Shown here piece by piece: positions 55,468 through 64,000 of a stretch of DNA of 64,000 bases (the first letter of the stretch is position 1; the number at the start of each line of letters is the position of its first letter). This DNA is from Owenia fusiformis (Eukaryota > Annelida > Polychaeta > Sabellida > Oweniidae). The position numbers were made by a program, and so were the translations under genes. The DNA lies in the NCBI GenBank assembly GCA_903813345.2, contig CAIIXF020000011.1, positions 2,134,571-2,198,570 of the forward strand. The letters are read 5' to 3'. Under the pieces are notes generated by a model. It made no database searches. It worked only from the letters and a program-made list of their open reading frames with translations, and was not told the origin of the DNA.

Positions 55468-56020
55468 CTGAAAATCAAAATAAACTACAGGCAGGTCATT
55501 TCTAGTGAGGCAATATTTTTCTTGAGAACTCGCCCGCGTATGCAAAATGTAAATGACGTCATGAGAAGTACTTGAAGACAACGGCAGTTATGCGATTGCA
55601 AGTGCCAACGGAAAACATCAAAAAGGTTTCAAAACGCAGCATGCAAGTTAAAGAAAACATCAAAGGGTACACCTGTCATATCGAAATTAAATCCAAACTA
55701 TCAAACCCCTCAACAACCATTCAAGCACCAATATCACAATCCAATACGCTAACCAGGATAAGTAAGTTATTCTCTTTGGTAGAAATTTCTGATTTTTAAT
55801 TCACACAATTATTTTAAAAGCATTAATTTGACAAATAAATATTTTTAACCTAACGTTTGTGGTGCCATAGCTATTTTTATAAGAATTCCTATTCGATTTT
55901 CCATTTTTATTTTAAAAGCATTAATTTGACAAATGTATATTTAACCTAACGTTTGTGGTGCCGTAGCTATTTTTATTAGAATTCCTATTTGATTTTCCAT
56001 TTTTACACTTACGTACTTAC

Positions 56021-56335
56021 TTAATGTCTTCACTAATGCTGCGATGTCTCTTTTAATACCAGCATTTTCAGCTTTTATATCAGACACGTCCGTTTTTATT
56101 GAAGAAATGGCATTTGAGAGTGTTGAAACCATCTTTGTCAGTGTGGAAATACCAGCCGTTAGAGTGTCCACGTCGGAAGAAATACCAGTTGCCAAGGAAG
56201 ATACTTCTTCTTTGATGCCAGCTTTTAAATCGGACATTTTGGTTGTTAGCGTTTCTTCAATTGCAGATACCAATGATATCATTTCTTTCAGCTCTTCTCT
56301 TGTCTTGTGGCAACACGATGTACCAGCATATGTGT
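56021..56335 (-). CDS. Gene C, exon 2: Cys-Cys motif and extended coiled coil
   Basis: 105 codons from the acceptor CTATCTTTCAG; the donor chosen is TTAA|gtaagt, which keeps phase 1 (a later gtaagt, 12 bases on, is also in phase). The exon reads (D)TYAGTSCCHKTREELKEM, ISLVSAIEETLTTKMSDLKA, GIKEEVSSLATGISSDV and then the same heptads as gene B (LTAGIST, LTKMVST, LSNAISS, IKTDVSD, IKAENAG). The extra 29 residues relative to B lie before LATGISSDV and continue the coil. A buried Asn is conserved (KAENAG). Confidence 0.85.
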
Positions 56336-57699
56336 CTGAAAGATAGTGGTTAACAACATGAAGCTCTAACAAAACATTCATGCGTCCAACATCACTCTAT
56401 CCTACCACGTGACCACGTTAAAAAGTGGTACAGGCGAAAGTGTAGTTGCAAATATAAGACGTGAGTTTATTTATATTTCCATATTCACACTACTATACCT
56501 TGCATTTGGTGTTCATGAGCAACCCATTTGGCTTATTAGTAATGATTATGTATTTGTTTTTATTTGTCTGTTCCTTATGAATGGTTTATCGGTTGAAAAT
56601 TAGATGCTAGTAAGGCACTTTCAAAAATATATTAAACAATTCAATTAGACAAACAAAGTATCTTATGCATTTCTAGGTGTTAGGTATAGTAGTGTGATAT
56701 TTCTGGAGGTAAGCTCGATTTTACATCTTATAAACATAGTGTTCTGCTATCAATAGATTCATCGAGCAGATTGAAGTGTATTATTACCAGAAACCTCTTA
56801 TAGAACATTGATCTAACTTTACTTATGCTATAGAAGATTTTTCAACCTCCATTGGTTAAAAGGATATGCAAATAATATAATTATAAAGTGTGTGGGTTGC
56901 ATCTTTTCTGAAACACCCTGTACTTGAGATTATTTTTTTATTAACAAAATGGACGATCGCGACCAGGTATTTTATCGACGAACAAATACCGTTTGGCTTG
57001 GTACGACCGTACAATCTCTTCTGCTTAGATATTTATGGGTCCCACTTTGAATGATTTTTAAATTCTTTTCATTGTCTAATAATTGAAATCTTCTTATATT
57101 GTACTTTCAGGCAAAGTTAGTCAGTGCAATTTAGTGCTTTATACCACTGTATTATTTATTCTAAAATACACGTTCTGCCATTTTACACCAAATCGTTAAA
57201 ACCTTTACAACTGTTTTGAAGGGGATCTCTTGAACATTGATAAATTAACATGGGCTCAATATAAACGAGACCATTTTCGAGTCCCGATATTAACCAGTAG
57301 GGCAACTTTTCAACACTACTTTGCTAGATTTCAAAAATAAATGTACGAATGATACTTTTGGTCAATGTCGAGTAAGTCCATTCTGTGAAACAGTAGCAAG
57401 AAAAAAGTAGAACAGCAAAAAAGAAGTACAATAAATCAACGCCTCGAGTTTTTCACATGATGGAAAGGGAGAAAAGCTAAATATTGTTCAAGAAATGGCT
57501 TTGATCACATGTCTTTTTATTAAAATTCTGCTAAAATACCGAACAATATCCCAAACTATAATAAAACTGTTTTAATAATTCTTAGTTGCCCTTGTTTATT
57601 ACATGACATATGTTTAAGGTAAATTAAAGTTTATTTAAAGTGCATGAAGATCGAGAGAATCGAGTGAAATCAAGCGAGCAAAAACAAAATCCCAAATTA

Positions 57700-57800
57700 A
57701 TAAACGCTAGGAGCACACGCGTCTCGAACTCGCAACCTCGTGGTTACGGCCACAATCGCCTAGCCTAAACGTGCTAGCACTCAAGCCCTCTCGGCCAACT
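57700..57800 (-). mobile_element. tRNA-derived SINE head (Ser/Leu-like)
   Basis: The minus strand reads GTCGAGTTGGCCGAGAGGGC (class II tRNA A box and D arm), a long variable middle, and GGTTGCGAGTTCGAGACGC with a B box (GAGTTCGAGAC). The arrangement resembles a type II tRNA, but the acceptor stem is not closed and no proper anticodon loop is seen, so a SINE is more likely than a working tRNA. Confidence 0.55.
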
Positions 57801-57832
57801 CGACAACCCCAAAAGTAGACGTCATTTAACAT

Positions 57833-57995
57833 CCGGTGTAAAAGGGTAGGAGGTCATATTTATTTATGGTCCTACTCTCCATTGATTTATATGATGATCT
57901 CTTTCCCTTATTATCTTATACACAATCTGGGTCAGTAAGGGCCTTTAAAAAGGGGGACCATAATCACTAGGGGACCATAATTTCTTTCACACCGG
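57833..57995. mobile_element. CCGGTGT-ended MITE, copy 1
   Basis: Ends CCGGTGTAAAAGGGTAGGA and TTTCTTTCACACCGG. Close relative in direct orientation at 58196-58368; shared interior GGTCCTACTCTCCATTGATT. Confidence 0.8.
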
Positions 57996-58195
57996 GCTTT
58001 GTTTTGTCATCCAGGTTTTCTTTAAATGAGTGAAACTTGAAACAAAAAGGAAGAAAACAAATCTAATTTATGTATAGAATAATTGTGCAACTGAACTGCT
58101 AACTGACTCTGCCTTATCCACTCTAGGTCCAAAATCCCCCTAAATCATAATTACCATACCCCCCCTTCAAAGGAATTTTGGTCCATAAGGGAAAG

Positions 58196-58368
58196 CCGGT
58201 GTAAAAGGGTAGGAGATCCAATCAAATTATGGTCCTACTCTCCATTGATTTATATGTTGACCTAAATACAACACTTTCCCTCATTATCTTATACGCAATC
58301 AGGGCCAGTAAGAGCCGTTAAGAAAGGGGACCATTATCCCTGGGGGACCATTATTTCTTTCACACCGG
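58196..58368. mobile_element. CCGGTGT-ended MITE, copy 2
   Basis: Same ends and interior as 57833-57995, ten bases longer (extra TTGACCTAAATACAACAC-like segment). Both copies sit in intron 1 of gene C. Confidence 0.8.
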
Positions 58369-58756
58369 CACCGCCATAGACGCTAGAAAAAGGGCAGAAG
58401 GAAGAGTAAGCAGTTTGTAACTGAGAATATTGAATTCGTGTTTAATAATGTCCAATGGTTTAGGCTTGCTAAACAGCAACAACTTAAAAACTTTTTAGGT
58501 TTCCATAATTGGGATCACAGAATCTTTTCTTAATGACCAATCTACCATCATAACATCTAGCGATGGTATCGATACATATGATTAGTATAGAATTAGTTAG
58601 ATAAGTTAGATACCCTTGCCACTAGCACATTTATAACGTTCAGGTTTTATGTTTCTGATGGAGGCGATGATCCAGAGGAAAATATTAAAAGATTCTACTC
58701 AGAAAGAATTCATAAGTTTTTTTAAACGAAAAGTGTATCAGGTAAATTTTACTTAC

Positions 58757-58814
58757 CTTCTATGTAGACAGCTAAGAATACTGTCAAAAGTCCTGTTAAA
58801 CTGCCAAGTCTCAT
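58757..58814 (-). CDS. Gene C, exon 1: signal peptide
   Basis: ATG (58812-58814) opens MRLGSLTGLLTVFLAVYIE and ends GAAG|gtaagt, phase 1. It is nearly identical to gene B exon 1 at the DNA level. About 80 bp upstream on the minus strand CTTTTAAAGC-like sequence could be a TATA-type element (58890-58898), which is tentative. Confidence 0.85.
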
Positions 58815-59566
58815 CTTTTTCAGCTACTCGTAGATTCTTTAGTTCAATGCGTAAGTGTCGTCGACGTCAAAATTAGATCGCGTTTGCTTTTAAAGCTGCA
58901 TAATGCTTAATGAGCATACTTGTTAATATATCAAATATAATATTGAAATGTTATACAAAGGAAATATAAATTTGTTGTATGTTTGTTTGAAATATTTAAT
59001 GGTATAAATTATTTGCCTTTTAAGGGAACTAGGGATAAAACGGTCATGTTTGTGAAAACAAAGCTACTTTAGAATGAACATATAGCTACAGCATGTGAAC
59101 CCTTGTAAGAGTGGGGATAACAAAAAATCATCAAACCATGAAAATGCCTAAAAGGTTGTTGCGAATTCATTGATTTCAACAACAGAGTCCCAATACAGAC
59201 AAATCGATACCGAAATTGCGCCATATAAAAAAACATTTTTGAGCATAAACTGAATACTTTCCATTAGTGCTGACAAAATCTTCTGAAAAGTATGCCCATT
59301 GTCATTGTTATACTACATAAAACTACATTTACTGTAACTTACTACAATGTATTTTTATATAATATTAATACATACTATAGACTCAGTTATTTTGACTTAA
59401 ATGACCTAACAGCTTCGTTAATGCAATACGTTCGGCTACCATTGAGACAGAGCTTAACAGAGCATCGAGTGCTTAGGTAAACCATCGCATCTTCCATAAG
59501 CTGTGCTTAACATCTCAAACATCAGAGTTCGGCAAAACAGATCATTAATTAAGTTCGGCAAAACGA
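58815..59566. other. Upstream flank of gene C
   Basis: Similar to the gene B flank as far as about 59070. The remainder holds nothing recognised. Confidence 0.45.
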
Positions 59567-60277
59567 AGAATGCAGTATTGACCATTTGACATCAATAGGG
59601 CTGCATATTGGAGACACGTGATCAAGGACACAGTAAAGGGGGTCTTATCACATATTTTTTCAATATTTTGATTTTTCTTTATCCAAAAAGCACAAAGAGA
59701 CCTTGCTCAAGCCAAATGAGCCATGGCTTCCGCTTAAATATTTTTGTGCTTCTCCAATATGTTGGTAAGATTCGAATCTTTGATGTGACCATTTCAAAAG
59801 ATTTATCCAAAGGAATTCTGTTAAACGGCTACGCTAACATATTTCTAAGGATACATTGAACATACAGGATACATATGTTGATGCAGAGATGGAGGGTTGT
59901 AATGGGAGTCCTTGCGCAGAATATGGGGGAGAGTGATAGAAGAACTGGCGGGATATCAAGGATTGTGGGAGAAATCTCTGAAGAATGCAGTATGGACCAT
60001 TTGACATCAATGGGGCTGCATATTGGAGACACGTGATCAAGGACACAGTAAATGGGGTCTTATCACATATTTTTTCAATATTTTGATTGTTCTTTATCTA
60101 AAAAGCACAAAGAGACCTTGCTCAAGCCAAATGAGCCATGGCTTCCGCTTAAACATTTTTGTGCTTGTCCAATGTGTTGGAAAGATTCGAATCTTTGATG
60201 TGACTATTTCAAAAGATTTATCCAAAGGAATTCCGTTAAACGGCTACGCTAAGATATTTCTAAGGATACATTGAACA
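59567..60277 (+). repeat. ~300-bp direct duplication at 415-bp spacing with a shared 83-codon frame
   Basis: 59567-59869 and 59982-60277 are about 95% alike (GAAGAATGCAGTATTGACCA / GAAGAATGCAGTATGGACCA to TTTCTAAGGATACATTGAAC). Both keep the same 83-codon frame without a stop (…FFNILI, KSTKRPCSSQMSHGFRLNIF, VGKIRIFDVTISKDLSKGI…). The frame starts from TTG, not ATG. The 112-bp spacer (59870-59981) also has an open frame that joins the second unit. No domain is recognised. Confidence 0.7.
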
Positions 60278-61546
60278 AAAAAAAACAGATTCCAAAAATG
60301 TAATTTATTCTAGCAAATCTACACGATATACGATTGAGGAATCATGTATCATAATTATAATATTTGTATCTATCTTAACCCCAGTTTCCTTAATTTAAGT
60401 GTTTGTATCAAGTCATACTGACTCAATCCTGCACTAACTTGTTATTAATATCCGTGCTGTCTGCTTAATGACGCAAATATATATAATCAATTTCAATTTT
60501 TAATCAATAATCAAAACCAATATCCAAACACAAGCATGCTTTGATATGCTTTTAAATAAAAGCGCATATGCCATACTTTCAAAAAGGACTGTACCTTGCA
60601 TTTATGCAAACGATTCCAAAACAATCTGTATGTAACATTATATATTTTTATCTTGGTTTTATCAGATGATCAATCACAATATATAAAGGCCAAACTTTCA
60701 GGAATCCAATTTTCGAACAATAATATCGAATTTAAAGATAACAATTTTAACCTTGTGTATTAGCTTTTACTGATAATGGTTACAAAAGTACCAAACTGAA
60801 TCTTTCCTACCCCGCATGCAGAGTCTAGTTACACTGAAGACGAAGCTCTCTAGTGAAGTCAAACGAATGCACATGGTAAATCTTTCCGCCAGTAGCCATT
60901 TATAATTAATAACTACAGTGCTGCTATTGGATTTAGAGAAAAAGGACCAAATAATCAATGAATATGAGAAAGAAACTTATTTGAGAAAAAAACTATTTTT
61001 TTTGTCACGACGTTGTCATTGACGATGCACTTACCTGAAATATTACTACAAATCGATGTAAACAAGACAATCAATTTTATAGATGTAACGTTTAAACTAT
61101 TAAAACAACAACACATTGTTTACATATATTAATATCGACGTATACAGAGCAGTCAGCCGTCAACAATGATGTCAAGTATATATTAATGCCCTGTGTTTAA
61201 AATATATAATTCTCCTGCTTATATTGACCAGAATTAAATAAATATTACCAAAATGTCTTATTTTAAATTATTTTATATAATACGCAATCATCGACTTCGT
61301 TTCTTTTTAATTTTGTCTTACAATTGTACACGCTCTTTCAGCGTAATTTGCATACACAAATCAAGTTCACAGTGGCATTTGATTTAGTGGTAAAAAGTTA
61401 AATTCGACCTGCGAATTAATTGCCATTCAGTCAATCAGAGGACGAGGAATCAGTGTGGGCGTGGATATTGCAAGTTGCAACACCCGAATTATAAGCAGAC
61501 TGTAGGACTAATGTTATATTTGTTGTGTAGAAGTGACAGACCACTT
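60278..61546. other. Intergenic, no recognised gene
   Basis: AT-rich. 61080-61160 resembles 47200-47280. Nothing else recognised. Confidence 0.4.
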
Positions 61547-62196
61547 CAATTGATGATTTGCGATCACCGAATGGATTCTATCTTGTAGTGACGTCACAAT
61601 TAGGCCACCTAGCTCTAGATGTTTGATTCTGAGAGATTATCTTCTATATTTTGTGCTTTATTGATTTATTTTTCATGGAAGCGTTCGATTTGACTAGATC
61701 AACATTCATGCTAAGCACATACCAAGTCTAAGATCTTACTGACATGATTTATATAGTCAAAAAGTAAACCCAATGTAACATTTCAATCAGAGATGCCTTT
61801 GAACTAGACTCATGATCGATTGTTGTCATGTTCAGTATGTTGAAGATTGACTTCCACTAGGAGCGTCACTATCGAGATCATCTGATTCTGGGCTGGACTC
61901 GTCACAAGTGGAAATGATTTTAAGTTTCTCAAGTTGGATTTAAAGTCTCACAACTTGGATTTTTCAGCTTCCTTCCTGAGGTTGTCAATTGATGATTTGC
62001 GATCACCGAATGGATTCTGTCTTTTAGTGACGTCACAATTAGGTCACACAGCTTTAGATGCTTGATTTTGAGAGATTATCTTCTATATGTCGTGCTTTAT
62101 TGATTTATTTTTCACGAAAGCGTTCTATTTGACTAGATCAACATTCATGCTAAGCACATACCAAGTCTAAGGTCTTACTGACATGATTTAGATAGC
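61547..62196. repeat. Direct repeats of ~212 bp (61547-61757 and 61985-62196), each with a CRE
   Basis: TCAATTGATGATTTGCGATC through GCTAAGCACATACCAAGTCT to TTACTGACATGATTTA occurs twice, 438 bp apart, about 94% alike. Each copy contains TGACGTCA (61589, 62028). The ends are not TG…CA, so LTRs are unlikely. Confidence 0.8.
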
Positions 62197-62201
62197 GGTT
62201 T

Positions 62202-62236
62202 AGCGCCCCCCGATTTTGACAAAAACGGGGGGCGCT
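62202..62236. repeat. GC-rich hairpin AGCGCCCCCCG…CGGGGGGCGCT
   Basis: 16-bp arms with one mismatch around a 3-base loop, containing runs of six C and six G. Directly follows the second direct repeat. Confidence 0.85.
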
Positions 62237-62383
62237 GTATAGGCATCGATGTTTAGTATGAATTTCACCCAAACTTCGCATATATATAGACATACTCATG
62301 ATCTAGTCAAATAGGCATACCTGGTAAATATCCGACCCATGGTTTTTATATAAGAAACGACAATATTTTTAGCTCAAAACTGC

Positions 62384-62780
62384 CACGTGTCCGCCATTTC
62401 GTGATTCCATCATGTCTAATATCATTTCTATATGACGTCATACCAATAAGACGAAATACGTGACAACAGTATCCATAAACAAAATTCCTGAATTCTGATC
62501 GCAAAAGGTCAATTCGGAGGATCTCCTTTTCTCATACGACTAACAAAGATACAGCCATCTTTACCCCATGCAAGATATTAATTTATCCTAAAAAGTCACA
62601 GGTGCAAGATAAGATTTACTTGTGACATCACTGGTTTATAATCATCAACAACATGGCAAAGAGTACACCGTTGCTATGCGTATCCATGCTCATTCTACAA
62701 AACTTAGCTGTGACGTCATAACAATGTAGTTTTGTTGCCGCGTGTATCTATGTATTTTCTACAATATTGTTATGACGTCA
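62384..62780. promoter_or_regulatory. CRE cluster with E-box and YY1-like site
   Basis: Perfect CREs (TGACGTCA) at 62433, 62711 and 62773, a CACGTG E-box at 62384 and CCGCCATTT at 62391. With those in the direct repeats there are five CREs in 1.2 kb. They precede the candidate first exon at 62925. Confidence 0.45.
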
Positions 62781-62924
62781 TAACAATTGAAAAATGAAGT
62801 TCCATTAATTTCTAGCTATTTTTCACTCAGTTTTATTAATATAAAAATCACCGTGGTCAGAGGTAACGCGGCGCAGTCAAGCATATCTGTTCAAAACGAG
62901 ACTGCAACGCGGCAAAGACACAAA

Positions 62925-62954
62925 ATGGCCACTCAGTGGAAGGTCGAAAGGGCG
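62925..62954 (+). CDS. Candidate first coding exon, MATQWKVERA
   Basis: ATG in a strong context (CACAAAATGGCC) opens ten codons followed by a consensus donor (GGGCG|gtaagt) in phase 0. The 80 bp upstream have several CpGs (GGTAACGCGGCGCAG). The frame is also open upstream to 62787, so an earlier ATG cannot be excluded. The protein is not recognised and no further exon is seen before the window ends. Confidence 0.35.
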
Positions 62955-63152
62955 GTAAGTTTATTCATAAGCTTCATACACTAGTTTGTGTCTGCTAAAG
63001 TTATAATAGCATATACCATTCGGTGGAGAACTTCACAGAGTATGTCTATGCATGGACGTATATCATCTGGATACCTAACAGACTGAAATACTGGCTTTTG
63101 ATTGGCGGAGAGACGGAATTCCATGCCCGACCTCAATTCTATGTGTGTTTCG

Positions 63153-63200
63153 GTCACGTGATAGGGAAATCCATATGTGATTCAATTTGCCGCCATTTTG
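63153..63200. promoter_or_regulatory. E-box GTCACGTGAT and YY1 motif GCCGCCATTTTG
   Basis: The E-box is at 63153-63162 and the YY1-type site at 63189-63200, both common near animal transcription starts. A GCCG|gtatgt-like donor follows at 63222 (AAAATCCG|gtatgt), so another exon could end there. Confidence 0.35.
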
Positions 63201-63439
63201 AAATTACCGCTTCAAAAAATCCGGTATGTATTTCTTTATAACTGCTTTTTGAATGGAAATAATGAATCAGTCATAGTTGATAACGATGACTTATGTATTT
63301 CGTCATGTTTTAACCAATGTCTAGATGTTTGAATTGTTGGTTTTATGCCAGTTTGATGGTGTTACATTTACATGAATTTTCCGTTGTGACATTTTCATAA
63401 TAACAGCCTAGGCCTAGTATCTATCAGGCTCAATAAGTA

Positions 63440-64000
63440 CACTTCTTTTTGAGTATTTACAGTAAGACTCCATACTAAATATTATGACCCCATATATCAC
63501 CGTGAAGCTGTAAAAATTGTGTATTTTCTATAGTCTTTAGAATCACAATATTTTTAACATGTAGAATGCAGCAATGCATCAAAGTCAGCCCTACAAATAC
63601 AAATATTCTCAATTTCTTGGGGTAGGGGTATTTTTACATAACAGCGCTCATGTTTTTTAGAGTAGGACTGCAATTCTGGGTACAGATAAATATTATGACC
63701 CCATATATCACTGTGAAGCTGTAAAAATTGTGTACTGCACCATGTTCTTAGAATCTCAATATTTTTAATATGTAGAGTTCACCAATGCATCAAAATCAGC
63801 CATACATATACAAATATTCTCAAATTCTTGGGGTAGGGGTATTTTTACTTAACAGAGCTCACGTTTTTTAGCGTAGGACTACGATTCTGGATATAGATAA
63901 ATATTATGACCCCATATATCACTGTGAAGCTGTAAAAATTGTGTACTGCACTGTGTTCTTAGAATCTCAATATTTTTAATATGTAGAGTGCACCAATGCA
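63440..64000. repeat. 211-bp tandem repeat, runs off the window
   Basis: ATTATGACCCCATATATCAC recurs at 63481, 63692 and 63903 (steps of 211). Units contain CTTGGGGTAGGGGTATTTTT and AACA-GCTCA-GTTTTTTAG. Later units are more alike than the first. Confidence 0.9.

Larger units (their letters stand above)
49961..58814 (-). other. Gene model C: secreted coiled-coil / EGF x2 / NHL protein
   Basis: Five exons join in frame: 58757-58814 (signal peptide), 56021-56335 (coiled coil), 55354-55467 and 54673-54783 (EGF), 49961-50751 (NHL). The precursor is 462 residues. All junctions are phase 1. Intron 4 (50752-54672) is almost 4 kb and full of mobile elements, whereas the matching intron of B is 2.5 kb. 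Exons and much of the intron DNA next to them align with gene B. An additional EGF exon inside the long intron was looked for and not seen. Confidence 0.8.

Noticed and set aside
57700-57800. Functional tRNA gene
   Set aside because: A and B boxes are present but acceptor and anticodon stems do not close; SINE preferred.
61547-62196. LTRs of a miniature retrotransposon (TRIM)
   Set aside because: The repeats lack TG…CA ends, and there is no primer-binding site or polypurine tract in the 227-bp spacer.

Overview
The window is nuclear DNA from a metazoan. It is AT-rich, with few long open frames, GT-AG introns in phase 1, Ca-binding EGF and PAN/apple exons, and very many short DNA transposons and satellites. 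A marine invertebrate (a lophotrochozoan or non-vertebrate deuterostome) is likely, but I cannot name the phylum from sequence alone. No bacterial features, rRNA or CRISPR array are present.

The main genic content is a tandem cluster of three related secreted-protein genes, all on the minus strand. Gene A (<1-2381) reads signal peptide + PAN/apple domain, then an NHL beta-propeller exon cut by the window edge. Gene B (37091-44732) reads signal peptide, heptad coiled coil with an N-terminal Cys-Cys, three EGF-like exons, then the NHL exon. Gene C (49961-58814) has the same plan with two EGF exons and a longer coiled coil. Every junction is phase 1, so the modules can be exchanged without frameshift. 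The NHL exon is one uninterrupted block in all three genes, while the N-terminal modules differ. Introns and 5' flanks of B and C are still alignable, and an intronic block is shared by A and B, which supports tandem duplication. The architecture (oligomerising stalk plus C-terminal beta-propeller) looks like secreted recognition or matrix proteins; that function is inference.

Two short candidate first exons lie on the plus strand: 33537-33567 and 62925-62954. Both have good start contexts and donors and lie in regulatory-looking DNA (RFX X-boxes near the first; five perfect CRE palindromes plus E-box and YY1-like sites around the second). Their downstream exons are not identified.

The rest is mostly repeats. 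From 2.9 to 17 kb: a foldback element with a clean target duplication in an 81-bp satellite, an array of perfect 18-bp palindromes, a three-level nest (inverted repeat, mariner, TIR element), a second foldback copy, a TGACCTT-rich satellite and a 475-bp tandem repeat. From 19 to 36 kb: TIR elements, two inverted copies of a 1.3-kb repeat, one interrupted at TTAA, and two mariner insertions, each with a paralogous empty site elsewhere in the window. From 45 to 64 kb: minisatellites, a TTAA-flanked element, a tRNA-derived SINE, paired small TIR elements, a 415-bp-spaced duplication and a 211-bp tandem array running off the end. At least four elements are flanked by TTAA, yet no piggyBac-like transposase is visible here.
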